Source: Tenacibaculum lutimaris
GTDB lineage: Bacteria; Bacteroidota; Bacteroidia; Flavobacteriales; Flavobacteriaceae
Assembly: GCF_003610735.1 (NCBI RefSeq)
Contig: NZ_RAQM01000007.1
Location: 1-64,000 of the forward strand
Direction: 5' to 3'
Length of the DNA stretch: 64,000 nt
Shown here one piece after another: positions 1-9,035 of this stretch. Below the pieces are notes generated by a model that saw only the letters and a list, made by a program, of their open reading frames with translations, had not been told where the DNA came from and did no database searches. The first letter of the stretch is position 1. Each line of letters starts with the position of its first letter. A program made the position numbers and the translations under genes.

Positions 1-753
1 GACAACTGTTCAGCCGGTGGAGTAGGTATCCAGTCAGATGGCGGAGTAGATCAACCTGACAGCGCCGATGGTTGTACACAGTATCGATTATATACCTTCA
101 CCATTACGGATGATTGTGGAAACAGTGATATCGAGACTACGTTAGTATCGAGAGATTACGACATGACCAATCCAGAGATTGTAGACGTAGCGGACTATAA
201 GCTAGAAGGCTGTAACACTCCATGGCCAGATAACTTAACGACTGATTGGACAGACAACTGTTCAGCCGGCGGACAAGGAATTCAGTCAGATGGCGGAGTA
301 GATCAACCTGACAGTGCCGATGGATGTACACAGTATCGATTATATACCTTCACTATTACAGATGATTGTGGAAACAGTGATACCGAAACTACCTTAGTAT
401 CGAGAGATTACGACATGACCGATCCAGAGATTGTAGACGTAGCAGACTATAAGCTAGAAGGCTGTAACACGCCATGGCCAGTAAACCTAACGACTGATTG
501 GACAGACAACTGTTCAGCAGGCGGAGTAGGTATCCAGTCAGATGGCGGAGTAGACCAACCTGACAGTGCAGATGGTTGTACACAGTATCGATTATATACC
601 TTCACTATTACGGATGATTGTGGTAATAGCGATACCGAAACTACGTTAGTATCGAGAGATTACGATATGACCGATCCTGTGATAACTGATTTACCAGAAA
701 GTCTTGAGTTGTGTGACGGGCAATTACCTGAAATGCTAACTGCAAAATGGACA
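1..753 (+). repeat. Tandem 252-bp coding repeat, three near-identical units
   Basis: The string GACAACTGTTCAGC recurs at 1, 253 and 505, an exact 252-bp (84-codon) period. By eye roughly nine in ten bases match between units, and many differences are synonymous. A fourth, clearly diverged unit starts near 754 with a 249-bp offset. The array continues upstream out of the window, so the copy number is unknown. Confidence 0.93.
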
Positions 754-1707
754 GATAACTGTGCAGCAGGTGGTGATCTGGTAGCGTATCCTACTAACTA
801 TAGAGAAGAAAGTTGTATTCAGTATGCAGATTATGTTTTCACAGCGACAGATGATTGTGGTAATACAGTTACAGAAACTATTACAATGTCAAATAAAACA
901 GATTTATTTGAAAACTGTGAAACTGCATTTGCAAGAGGTGATAATTATACTTGTTTCTTAGACGACGGCTTTAGTCGTTGGGGTTGGACAAATTACTTTG
1001 CTGAAGAAGGCACGTATACGCTTCCTTTATATTCAGGAGCAGGTCAATGTGATATTTCTAAAGGAGTCCAATCAGGTGAGGTTATAGTTACATATCTAGA
1101 TGGATATGTGTCAGTTGAGTATAATCTATTTGAAGGATATGTAATGAGTGTAGCGCATGTATACATAGGATGTGAAAAGTATCCTACCAAAAATGGTAAA
1201 GAAACTGTAGCGCCAGGACAATTTAACTTTAATACTAAAAAGTTAGATTATGCATCTAATTATACAGTAGGACCTATCGAAGCTAGCGGACCAATTTATG
1301 TAATTGCACACGCAGAGGTTTGTGAAGAGGTTTGTAGATGTAATGAGTCAGTAGATAATGGAGGAACGTTCACTCCAAGTGGTTCAGTAGAACCTTGTAT
1401 TGAAGAGGTGTTAGCACCTGTTCAACAAGAACCATTAAACTTCAGTGCATACCCAGTTCCGTTTGAAAATGAGTTAACACTTGAGTATAATTATAAGTTT
1501 GATACAGATGTAGCTATTGAAATTTATAGTATGAATGGAATTTTGATTAAGAGAGTTGATAACAATTCTTATATCAAAGGAACTTTAGAACAAATAAAAA
1601 TAGATTTATCAGATGTACAAAATCAAGCTTTAATTGTAAGAATGATTACAAGCAGAGGTGTTGTTAATAAGAAAATTATAGCAATGCGTCCTAAGAAGAA
1701 AAAGTAA
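1..1707 (+). CDS. Repeat-containing cell-surface protein with C-terminal T9SS sorting domain (5' end outside window)
   Basis: The frame is open from the first base, so the gene begins upstream and only its last 568 codons are seen. It opens with near-identical 84-residue modules rich in Cys, Asp and Gly, each holding WTDNCSAGG and TITDDCGNSDTETT. A diverged module follows, then a unique region with several cysteines (about 1000-1400). The C-terminus (from about 1435) has the PxPFENELTLEY and I-YSMNGILIKRV pattern of T9SS type A sorting domains, so the protein should cross the outer membrane and be anchored or released at the surface. Modules of this HYR/SprB-like kind occur in flavobacterial adhesins and gliding-motility proteins; the exact role is unknown. 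The end is unusual: a lysine-rich RPKKKK tail. Confidence 0.85.
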   Translation, partial: DNCSAGGVGIQSDGGVDQPDSADGCTQYRLYTFTITDDCGNSDIETTLVSRDYDMTNPEIVDVADYKLEGCNTPWPDNLTTDWTDNCSAGGQGIQSDGGVDQPDSADGCTQYRLYTFTITDDCGNSDTETTLVSRDYDMTDPEIVDVADYKLEGCNTPWPVNLTTDWTDNCSAGGVGIQSDGGVDQPDSADGCTQYRLYTFTITDDCGNSDTETTLVSRDYDMTDPVITDLPESLELCDGQLPEMLTAKWTDNCAAGGDLVAYPTNYREESCIQYADYVFTATDDCGNTVTETITMSNKTDLFENCETAFARGDNYTCFLDDGFSRWGWTNYFAEEGTYTLPLYSGAGQCDISKGVQSGEVIVTYLDGYVSVEYNLFEGYVMSVAHVYIGCEKYPTKNGKETVAPGQFNFNTKKLDYASNYTVGPIEASGPIYVIAHAEVCEEVCRCNESVDNGGTFTPSGSVEPCIEEVLAPVQQEPLNFSAYPVPFENELTLEYNYKFDTDVAIEIYSMNGILIKRVDNNSYIKGTLEQIKIDLSDVQNQALIVRMITSRGVVNKKIIAMRPKKKK

Positions 1708-1803
1708 TCTGAATTATAAAAGGAATAGTTTGGAGGAGTAAATAGTTTAAACTCCTCTAAACTTATTCTAAAAGTAAAAAGTAAGATAATATATTTAAAT
1801 AAA

Positions 1804-1835
1804 AAAACCGCTAAGATTTAAATCTTAGCGGTTTT
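1804..1835. terminator. Bidirectional intrinsic terminator
   Basis: A perfect palindrome with 16-base arms (AAAACCGCTAAGATTT and its complement) lies between the convergent surface-protein and universal-stress-protein genes. A-runs and T-runs at its two ends let it serve both strands. Confidence 0.88.
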
Positions 1836-1852
1836 ATATTTATTATTCTTTT

Positions 1853-2680
1853 TTAAATTTTGAAAGTAAGCATAGGTTTAATTGATTTTTTTGATAAATG
1901 CTTTGTAATACTTCCATTAAAAATATGTGATAATCCACTTCTTCCATGGGTTGCTAAAGCAATAATATCAGCATTTATTTTATTAGAAAAATTTAAAATT
2001 CCTTTTTCAATAGAAGAATCATTATAAACATTAATAGAGTAATTTTTTAAATCATATTTTTTAATAAAGTTTTTAATGCGTTGGTTTGTTTCTTGTGTGT
2101 TTTCAAATTTCTGAGGCGTATTAACCTTTAATAAATGAATTTTGATGTCAAAGTTGCTAGCAAATTCTAAAAACCGCTCAAAAGCTTGATTTTTTTCAGG
2201 TTTAAAGCTAGAAGCAAAAACAAAGTTTTTTGGATCAAAATTTTCTCCATTCTTTTTGGTTGCTATAACGGGTATTTCTGAATTTCTCACAATTTTTTCA
2301 GTATTAGAACCTATAAGAATTTCCTCTAAGTTAGTATGCCCTTTGGCTCCCATAATAATGAGATCAACATTGTGTTTTTTAGCGTAGTCGCAAATACCAT
2401 CATAAGGGTTTTGAAAACGAATAGCATGTTTAACAATTTCATTTCTTGAGAAAAATTGTTGTTTGTAATCAATAAGCCTATCACGAACTTTTCTAATGTA
2501 TAACATGCTTTCAGGAATGCTAAAGTTAGTTCCAGAGCCCATGTCGATAATTCCAGTAGGAAGCTCAACCATGTGTAAAAGGTGAACTTCGCTGTTAGCC
2601 TTTTCAGCTAGTTTCGATGCTAGTTTCGAAGCATACTCAGACGGCTTCGAAAAATCAGTAGGTACGAGTATTTTTTTCAT
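1853..2680 (-). CDS. Universal stress protein, two tandem UspA domains
   Basis: The 275-residue protein is two Usp domains in one chain, about 1-140 and 150-275. Each carries the nucleotide-binding signature: IIMGAKGHTNLEEILIGSNTE in the first and ALATHGRSGLSHIFNGSIT in the second, the GxxGx9GS/T pattern of ATP-binding UspA proteins. It opens with MKKILVPTDFS, the usual first beta strand of the family, which supports the start. No signal peptide is present, so it is cytoplasmic. Tandem-Usp proteins of about 280 residues are common in Flavobacteriia and are linked to stress and growth arrest; no specific function can be read here. It is monocistronic, convergent with the surface protein and divergent from rimP. 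Confidence 0.9.
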   Translation of the reverse strand: MKKILVPTDFSKPSEYASKLASKLAEKANSEVHLLHMVELPTGIIDMGSGTNFSIPESMLYIRKVRDRLIDYKQQFFSRNEIVKHAIRFQNPYDGICDYAKKHNVDLIIMGAKGHTNLEEILIGSNTEKIVRNSEIPVIATKKNGENFDPKNFVFASSFKPEKNQAFERFLEFASNFDIKIHLLKVNTPQKFENTQETNQRIKNFIKKYDLKNYSINVYNDSSIEKGILNFSNKINADIIALATHGRSGLSHIFNGSITKHLSKKSIKPMLTFKI

Positions 2681-2747
2681 AATAAGAAGATTTAAAGAGA
2701 GATAGTCTTTTAAATATACAAAAAATCAGCGTAAAAAGGAAAGATAT

Positions 2748-2778
2748 TTGTGTGTTAATGAATAACTTACTATATTTG
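2748..2778 (+). promoter_or_regulatory. Bacteroidota-type promoter of rimP-nusA-infB
   Basis: TTG at 2748-2750, a 20-base spacer and TATATTTG at 2771-2778 match the TTG / TAnnTTTG consensus of Bacteroidota housekeeping promoters. Transcription would start near 2785, giving a leader of about 55 nt. Confidence 0.7.
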
Positions 2779-2805
2779 CAGCAAATTTATTAATCAGATA
2801 GATGA

Positions 2806-2829
2806 AGGGGACGAGAGTCCCCTCTTTTT
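2806..2829 (+). promoter_or_regulatory. Terminator-like hairpin in the rimP leader (putative attenuator)
   Basis: AGGGGAC (2806-2812), a GAGA loop and GTCCCCT (2817-2823) form a strong stem followed by C and five T (2825-2829). It lies between the promoter and the rimP start, ten bases before the ATG. It looks like an intrinsic terminator inside the leader, so readthrough or folding may set operon expression. Confidence 0.6.
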
Positions 2830-2838
2830 ATACCTAGT

Positions 2839-3303
2839 ATGAATCAAGAACGAGTTAAAGAATTATTACAAGAAGCCTTACAAGAAAACGAGTCATTATA
2901 TTTAATAGACTTGCAGTTTTTGTCAGACAATAAAATAAAAGTAATAGTAGATGGAGATTCAGGTGTGCCTTTGAGCGAATGTATTCGTGTAAGTAGAAAA
3001 ATTGAACACAATTTAGACAGAGAAGAAGAAGATTTTTCGTTAGAGGTAACCACACCAGATATTGCACGCCCGTTAATGGTGAGGCGTCAGTATAAAAAGA
3101 ACATCAATAGAATTCTTACTGTTAAAACAGCAACAGAAGAAGAGTTCGAAGGAACGTTAACCGAAGTAACAGAAGATAACATTACGTTACATTGGAAAGC
3201 AAGAGAGCCTAAACCAGTAGGTAAAGGAAAACATACGGTAGAAAAAACAAAAACACTAGCGTATGAAGATATTAAAGAAGCAAAAGTGAAGATCATATTT
3301 TAA
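2839..3303 (+). CDS. rimP: Ribosome maturation factor RimP
   Basis: A 154-residue protein of the family that helps assemble the 30S subunit. The N-terminal alpha/beta domain contains the family pattern around VIVDGDSGVPLSECIRVSRK (residues about 35-55), followed by SLEVTTPDIARPL; the C-terminal part (about 85-154) is the Sm-like barrel. Length is normal for the family. It is the first gene of rimP-nusA-infB, the conserved order in most bacteria, with 12 bases to nusA. A strong hairpin precedes the start. Confidence 0.96.
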   Translation: MNQERVKELLQEALQENESLYLIDLQFLSDNKIKVIVDGDSGVPLSECIRVSRKIEHNLDREEEDFSLEVTTPDIARPLMVRRQYKKNINRILTVKTATEEEFEGTLTEVTEDNITLHWKAREPKPVGKGKHTVEKTKTLAYEDIKEAKVKIIF

Positions 3304-3315
3304 TTAGAGAATGAA

Positions 3316-4572
3316 ATGGAAAATATTGCATTAATTGAATCATTTTCGGAGTTTAAAGATAATAAGAGTATAGACAGGGTAACCTTAATGTCTATCTTAG
3401 AAGAAGTATTTCGTGCAGCCTTAAAGCGTAGGTTTGGGTCAGACGATAACTTTGATATCATCATCAACCCTGATAAAGGAGATTTAGAGATTTGGAGAAA
3501 CCGTGTAGTTGTGGCTGATGGGATGTCTGAAGATGATAATGAGGAAATAGAACTTTCTGAAGCAAGAAAAATAGAACCAGATTTTGAAATTGGTGAGGAC
3601 GTATCTGAAGAAGTTAAGTTAATTGATTTAGGAAGACGTGCTATTCTAGCATTACGCCAAAACCTAATTTCTAAAATACATGAGCACGATAGTACAAATG
3701 TCTTTAAACATTTTAAAGACCTAGAAGGAGAAATTTATAGTGCAGAAGTGCATCATATTCGTCATAATGCTGTAATTTTGTTGGATGACGAAGGAAATGA
3801 GATTGTTTTACCTAAGAGTGAACAAATTCGTTCTGACTTCTTTAGAAAAGGAGATGCTGTTCGTGGAGTTATCAAATCAGTAGAGTTAAGAGGTAACAAA
3901 CCAGCTATTATTTTATCAAGAACTTCACCTGCATTCCTAGTGAAGTTATTTGAACAAGAAATACCTGAAGTTTTCGACGGTTTAATTACTATTGAAGGAG
4001 TAGCAAGAATACCTGGAGATAAAGCAAAAATAGCTGTAGATTCGTACGATGATAGAATTGATCCTGTTGGAGCATGTGTTGGTGTAAAAGGTTCTCGTAT
4101 TCACGGTATTGTTCGTGAGTTAGGAAACGAGAATATTGATGTAATCAATTACACGAAGAACGAGCAGTTATTCGTAGCAAGAGCATTAAGTCCTGCAAAA
4201 GTAACTTCTGTAGAGATTGAAATGTTTGATGAAGAAAAGAATGGTAAAAAAGGACGTGTAGAGGTTTTATTAAAACCAGAAGAAGTGTCAAAAGCAATTG
4301 GTAGAGCTGGGGTTAATATTCGTTTAGCAAGTGAATTAACAGGTTACGAAATTGACGTTAAGAGGGAAGGAATCGAAGAAGAAGATGTTGAGTTAACAGA
4401 ATTCTCTGACGAAATCGAAGCTTGGGTAATTGAAGAATTCAAGAAAATTGGTTTAGATACTGCGAAGAGCGTTTTAGAAAAAGACGTATCAATGTTAGTA
4501 CAAAGAACCGATTTAGAAGAAGAAACTATTTTAGATGTTCAACGAATTTTAAGAGAAGAATTCGAAGATTAA
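3316..4572 (+). CDS. nusA: Transcription termination/antitermination protein NusA
   Basis: NusA binds RNA polymerase and nascent RNA, modulating pausing, termination and antitermination. The 418-residue protein has the N-terminal polymerase-binding domain (about 1-130), an S1 RNA-binding domain (about 135-200, GEIYSAEVHHIRHNAVIL) and two KH domains (about 215-345, including GVKGSRIHGIVREL and IGRAGVNIRLASEL). It is shorter than the 495-residue E. coli protein because the C-terminal acidic repeats are absent, as usual for Bacteroidota; only an acidic tail remains. The ATG at 3316 follows rimP by 12 bases. A 136-base gap separates it from infB. Confidence 0.96.
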   Translation: MENIALIESFSEFKDNKSIDRVTLMSILEEVFRAALKRRFGSDDNFDIIINPDKGDLEIWRNRVVVADGMSEDDNEEIELSEARKIEPDFEIGEDVSEEVKLIDLGRRAILALRQNLISKIHEHDSTNVFKHFKDLEGEIYSAEVHHIRHNAVILLDDEGNEIVLPKSEQIRSDFFRKGDAVRGVIKSVELRGNKPAIILSRTSPAFLVKLFEQEIPEVFDGLITIEGVARIPGDKAKIAVDSYDDRIDPVGACVGVKGSRIHGIVRELGNENIDVINYTKNEQLFVARALSPAKVTSVEIEMFDEEKNGKKGRVEVLLKPEEVSKAIGRAGVNIRLASELTGYEIDVKREGIEEEDVELTEFSDEIEAWVIEEFKKIGLDTAKSVLEKDVSMLVQRTDLEEETILDVQRILREEFED

Positions 4573-4708
4573 CATATAAATTATAAAGAGGAAGCCAGTA
4601 TCCTTTGTAGATTTACTACATAAAATCTGGTAAAAAGTAGAAAAAAAGCATAACTATGCGTGCTACGTGTAAAGTGTGTTTTTTCAATAAAAAAGTATAA
4701 AACAATAT

Positions 4709-7603
4709 ATGGCTGAAGGCAAAAAATTAAGACTAAATAAGGTTTTAAGAGAATTAAACATTTCTTTAGATAGAGCTGTAGAACACTTGGCTAAAAATGG
4801 TCATGATATAGAAGCTCGTCCTACTACCAAAATATCAGATGCAGAATATCAAATTTTATTTGACGGATTTCAAACTGATAAATCTAAGAAGGTGGCCTCT
4901 AAAGAAGTTAGCGAAGAAAAGAGAAAAGAAAAAGAGGCAATTCGTCAGCAATTAGAAGAGGAGCAAGAAAAGAAGAGAATAGAAGAGGAAGCTAAAAAAC
5001 AAGAAGTTTTAAAAGCCAAAGCTGAAAAATTAGAACTTAAAACTGTAGGTAAAATTGATGTTGAAACAGGTAAGGCTGTAGAAAACAAAGTAGAAGAGCC
5101 TGTGGTAGAAAAAGAGGTTGAAGCTCCTAAAAAAGAAGAACCTGTAGCTGTAGTAGAGAAAAAAGAGGTTGAAGCTCCTAAGAAAGAAGAGCCTGTTAAG
5201 GTAGAAGAACCAGTTAGAGCTGAAGAAAAAAAGCCAGAGCCTCAAAAAGTAGAGCAGCCTAAAGAAGAAAAACCAGTAGAAGCTCCAAAGAAGGAAGTGA
5301 AAGCTGAAAAGCCTAAGCAAGAAAAAAAGCCTGTTGAAAAAAAGGCTCAGGAAGTAAAGCAACCTACAAAAGAGGTGGAAATTACTCCTGAAAATGCTGA
5401 AAAAATTAAAACTCAGTATAAGAAATTAGAAGGTCCTAACTTTACTGGTCAAAAAATTGATTTAAAACAATTCGAAAGACCAAAAAAGAAAAAACCTGAA
5501 AATAAAGGTGCTGCTGCAAATGATGCAGATAAGAAGAAGCGTAAAAGAATAAGTAAGCCTGCAGGAGCAACGACAGGAGGTGGTAACAACGCTGGAAGAC
5601 CAAACCAAGGTCAAAATCGTGGAGGTCAGAATCGCGGTGGCCAAAACCGTGGTGGACAAAGAGGAGGAAGAAGACCTGTAGTTACCCCAAAAGAAGAGTT
5701 AACAGAAGCACAAATCCAAAAACAAGTTAGAGAAACCTTAGAAAAACTTCAAGGTAAATCTAAAAAAGGAAAAGGTGCAAAATATCGTCGTGATAAGAGA
5801 GATGCTCACCGTCAACAATCGGAAGCAGAATTACAAGCAGCACAAGCAGAAAGTAAAGTATTAAAAGTTACTGAGTTTGTTACTGTAAGTGAAGTTGCTA
5901 CGATGATGGATGTTCCTGTTACACAAATCATTTCTACATGTATGATGTTAGGAATGATGGTAACAATGAACCAACGTTTAGATGCTGAAACTTTATCAAT
6001 TGTTGCTGAAGAGTTCAATTACACAGTAGAGTTTGTTGGTGCTGAAGTAGAAGAAGCAATTGAAGAGGTAGAAGATAATCCAGAAGATTTAATTACTCGT
6101 GCACCGATTGTAACCGTAATGGGACACGTAGATCACGGTAAAACTTCGTTATTAGATTACGTTCGTAATGCAAATGTAATAGAAGGAGAATCAGGAGGAA
6201 TTACACAGCACATTGGTGCATATTCTGTAAAAGTAGGTGATCAAAGAATTACGTTCTTAGATACACCAGGTCACGAGGCCTTTACTGCAATGCGTGCTCG
6301 TGGAGCTCAAGTTACCGATTTAGTTATTATCGTAGTTGCAGCCGATGATGATGTAATGCCACAAACAAAAGAGGCAATTGCTCACGCACAAGCAGCAGGA
6401 GTACCAATCGTATTCGCGATTAACAAAATTGATAAGCCAAACGCAAATCCAGACAATATTAAAACGCAATTATCTGCTATGAATTTATTAGTAGAAGATT
6501 GGGGTGGTAACATTCAATCACAAGAGATTTCTGCAAAAACAGGACAAGGGGTTGATGAGTTATTAGAAAAAGTATTGTTAGAAGCAGAAGTATTAGAGTT
6601 AAAAGCAAACCCTAGTAAGAATGCTAACGGAGCAGTAGTAGAAGCTTTATTAGATAAAGGTAGAGGGTACGTATCTACAATTTTAGTACAAGCTGGTACT
6701 TTAAAAATTGGTGATTATATCTTGGCAGGAAAGCATAGTGGTAAAGTAAGAGCTATGTTTGATGATAAAGGTAAGAAAGTACAAGAAGCTGGACCTTCTA
6801 TGCCGGTATCAATCTTAGGTTTAGATGGTGCACCACAAGCAGGTGATAAGTTCAATGTATTTGATGATGAACGTGAAGCAAAACAAATTGCAGCAAAACG
6901 TTCTCAATTACAACGTGAACAATCTGTAAGAACTCAGAAAACATTAACGCTTGCAGAAATTGGTCGTCGTATCGCGTTAGGAGACTTTAAAGAATTAAAC
7001 ATTATCTTAAAAGGAGATGTGGATGGTTCGGTAGAAGCGTTAACAGACTCGTTCCAAAAATTATCTACTGAAGAAATTCAAGTAAATATTATTCATAAAG
7101 GAGTTGGAGCTATTACAGAATCAGATGTATTGTTAGCAACTGCATCAGATGCAATTATTGTTGGATTCAACGTACGTCCGCAAGGAAATGCACGAGCCGT
7201 AGCTGATAGAGAAGAAGTAGATATCAGAACGTACTCAATCATCTATGACGCTATCAATGACTTGAAAGATGCAATGGAAGGAATGTTATCTCCTGAAATG
7301 AAAGAAGAAGTTCTTGGTAATGTTGAAATTAGAGAAGTTTATAAGATTTCTAAGGTTGGTAATATTGCAGGATGTATGGTTATGTCAGGTAAGATTACAA
7401 GAGATTCTAAAGTTCGTATCATTAGAGAAGGAATTGTTGTTCATGATGGTGAATTAACTTCGTTAAAACGTTTTAAAGACGATGTTAAAGAAGTAACTAA
7501 AGGATACGATTGTGGTCTTCAAATTAAAGGTTATAACGACATTCAAGAAGGTGATGTTATAGAAGCTTACATTGAAGTAGCAGTAAAGAAAAAGCTTAAG
7601 TAA
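4709..7603 (+). CDS. infB: Translation initiation factor IF-2
   Basis: IF-2 is the GTPase that brings initiator tRNA to the 30S subunit and promotes subunit joining. Of its 964 residues, the first 60 form the IF2 N-terminal helical domain. Residues about 65-380 are a low-complexity linker rich in Lys, Glu and Pro (repeated EAPKKEEPV) and then in Arg, Gly and Asn (repeated NRGGQ). The G domain follows, with GHVDHGKT (about 471-478), DTPGHEAF (about 517) and NKID (about 571). Domains II-IV complete the C-terminus, which ends in a lysine-rich KKKLK. The linker is long but normal for the phylum. It is the last gene of the rimP operon, with a terminator just downstream. Confidence 0.97.
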   Translation: MAEGKKLRLNKVLRELNISLDRAVEHLAKNGHDIEARPTTKISDAEYQILFDGFQTDKSKKVASKEVSEEKRKEKEAIRQQLEEEQEKKRIEEEAKKQEVLKAKAEKLELKTVGKIDVETGKAVENKVEEPVVEKEVEAPKKEEPVAVVEKKEVEAPKKEEPVKVEEPVRAEEKKPEPQKVEQPKEEKPVEAPKKEVKAEKPKQEKKPVEKKAQEVKQPTKEVEITPENAEKIKTQYKKLEGPNFTGQKIDLKQFERPKKKKPENKGAAANDADKKKRKRISKPAGATTGGGNNAGRPNQGQNRGGQNRGGQNRGGQRGGRRPVVTPKEELTEAQIQKQVRETLEKLQGKSKKGKGAKYRRDKRDAHRQQSEAELQAAQAESKVLKVTEFVTVSEVATMMDVPVTQIISTCMMLGMMVTMNQRLDAETLSIVAEEFNYTVEFVGAEVEEAIEEVEDNPEDLITRAPIVTVMGHVDHGKTSLLDYVRNANVIEGESGGITQHIGAYSVKVGDQRITFLDTPGHEAFTAMRARGAQVTDLVIIVVAADDDVMPQTKEAIAHAQAAGVPIVFAINKIDKPNANPDNIKTQLSAMNLLVEDWGGNIQSQEISAKTGQGVDELLEKVLLEAEVLELKANPSKNANGAVVEALLDKGRGYVSTILVQAGTLKIGDYILAGKHSGKVRAMFDDKGKKVQEAGPSMPVSILGLDGAPQAGDKFNVFDDEREAKQIAAKRSQLQREQSVRTQKTLTLAEIGRRIALGDFKELNIILKGDVDGSVEALTDSFQKLSTEEIQVNIIHKGVGAITESDVLLATASDAIIVGFNVRPQGNARAVADREEVDIRTYSIIYDAINDLKDAMEGMLSPEMKEEVLGNVEIREVYKISKVGNIAGCMVMSGKITRDSKVRIIREGIVVHDGELTSLKRFKDDVKEVTKGYDCGLQIKGYNDIQEGDVIEAYIEVAVKKKLK

Positions 7604-7625
7604 AATAAGCTAAATATATATAGAG

Positions 7626-7657
7626 AAGGGATGTCTTAAATAGACATCCCTTTTTTT
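7626..7657 (+). terminator. Intrinsic terminator after infB
   Basis: AAGGGATGTCT (7626-7636) and AGACATCCCTT (7642-7652) form an 11-bp stem with a five-base loop, followed by a T-run to 7657. Confidence 0.9.
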
Positions 7658-7974
7658 GTTTATATGGGAGAATGAATCTTCAATTGACTTTTTTTGAGAA
7701 ATTTTACGTTTTTGATCTTGTTGATAAGCAAATGAATTAGTTGTCTCAGAAGTGATGTTTAAAGGGTTTAAGTACTTGTTTTACAGTCTTTAAAAATATT
7801 TTTGATTGTATAATGAAAATTATATATTGCGTATCGTTAAAAAACCCTTCAAATTGTTATTAAAATAACAAAAAATTAACAACATCTTTTTTAAAAGTTT
7901 TGTTTCTCGTTTTTTAACAAAACAAAAGGCACTTTTAAGTGTATCAAATAACTAATTTTTTAAATTTTCACAAC
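7658..7974 (+). promoter_or_regulatory. Intergenic region: promoter and long structured leader of the metalloprotease gene
   Basis: No gene is seen here. A good promoter is TTG (7776-7778), an 18-base spacer and TATTTTTG (7797-7804), which predicts a leader of about 160 nt. That leader holds two inverted repeats: TTGTTAT / ATAACAA (7854-7871, four-base loop) and GTTTTGTT / AACAAAAC (7897-7923). No known riboswitch was recognised. Confidence 0.5.
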
Positions 7975-8946
7975 ATGAAAAGAATTTTTCTTACCATGGC
8001 AATTGCCGCTGGAATTTTAGTGGGTTGTCAAAACAATGAACAAAATCCTAATTCAGAGCCAGAATTAGAAGCGATTAACTTACAAAAGGCAGAAAAACAA
8101 TGTTTTACGAATGATGTTTTAGAAGCAAATATGGCAATGGATCCTAGCCTAAAAGGTAAAATGGAAAACATTGAAAGTTTTACAGCAAATTATCTTGAAA
8201 AAATAGCAAAAGGAGAAGTTCAAGCTAGATTAGTAAACGGAAAAATCCAAATTCCGGTTGTTTATCATGTAATTTACCGTCAAGCAAGTGAAAACTTATC
8301 ATTATCGGTACTGCAAGATCAAATTGATGCAATGAACGAAGACTTCAATATGCAAAACCCAAACAGAGGAGCAATGCCTGCTGAATTTGCTGGGGTTGAA
8401 GCTAATGTAAATATCGATTTTGTAATTGAAGACGTAATTAGAGTTGAAAATAAGCAGAAAAGAAGCTGGAGACCAGATGATTCAATGAAATTTACATCTT
8501 CAGGAGGTAGTGATGTTGTAAATCCACAAGAGTTTTTAAATATTTGGATTGTAAATGTTATGCCATATAGAGGAGGACAAATTTTAGGATATGCTCAATT
8601 TCCAGGGGGTAGCTGGTCTACTGATGGAGTGGTTTTAGCGCATCAATTTGTTGGGCGTAATCAAAGAACAGCAACACACGAAGTTGGTCATTACTTAAAT
8701 TTACGTCACATTTGGGGTGATGGTGGATGTGGTGCTAGTGACTTTGTTGCTGATACTCCTGATGCTGATGGTAATAGTAGAGGATGTCCTACTTACCCAG
8801 TAATTGAGTGTGGAAGTGCTAACATGACTATGAACTTTATGGACTATTCTGACGATACTTGTATGTATATGTTTACTGAAGGTCAGAAAGCTAGAATGGA
8901 TGCAGTTTTTGCTCCAGGAGGATTTAGAGCTACAATGGCAGACTAA
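7975..8946 (+). CDS. Lipoprotein zinc metalloprotease, M43-type (pappalysin-like)
   Basis: The 323-residue protein has a lipoprotein signal (MKRIFLTMAIAAGILVGC) with the acylated Cys near residue 18, so it should be anchored in the outer membrane or exported. The zinc-binding motif HEVGHYLNLRH sits at residues 235-245 (HExxHxxxxxH, with Gly two before the third His), and a Met-turn segment MNFMDYS follows near 287. This layout is that of metzincins of family M43, with conserved cysteines between the motifs. A GTG 36 bases upstream is in frame, but the ATG at 7975 places the signal peptide correctly and is preferred. The gene stands alone, with its own promoter and terminator. The substrate is unknown. 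Confidence 0.88.
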   Translation: MKRIFLTMAIAAGILVGCQNNEQNPNSEPELEAINLQKAEKQCFTNDVLEANMAMDPSLKGKMENIESFTANYLEKIAKGEVQARLVNGKIQIPVVYHVIYRQASENLSLSVLQDQIDAMNEDFNMQNPNRGAMPAEFAGVEANVNIDFVIEDVIRVENKQKRSWRPDDSMKFTSSGGSDVVNPQEFLNIWIVNVMPYRGGQILGYAQFPGGSWSTDGVVLAHQFVGRNQRTATHEVGHYLNLRHIWGDGGCGASDFVADTPDADGNSRGCPTYPVIECGSANMTMNFMDYSDDTCMYMFTEGQKARMDAVFAPGGFRATMAD

Positions 8947-8972
8947 TTAAAACTCATACGAATTTCATATAT

Positions 8973-9005
8973 AAAGACGTTCTTTACTTAAAGAGCGTCT
9001 TTTTA
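8973..9005 (+). terminator. Intrinsic terminator after the metalloprotease gene
   Basis: AAAGACGTTCTTT (8973-8985) pairs with AAAGAGCGTCTTT (8990-9002), with one G-U pair, followed by a T-run. Confidence 0.85.
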
Positions 9006-9035
9006 TTATTATAAATTATAAAAAATTAAGCACAC

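Noticed and set aside
1..753. Regular repeats as a possible CRISPR array
   Set aside because: The 252-bp period is coding throughout in one frame, with no short palindromic repeats or unique spacers.
4573..4708. Gap between nusA and infB as a possible terminator or small gene
   Set aside because: Only weak short inverted repeats (AGATTT / AAATCT, GCATA / TATGC) and no open frame of note; cotranscription is expected.
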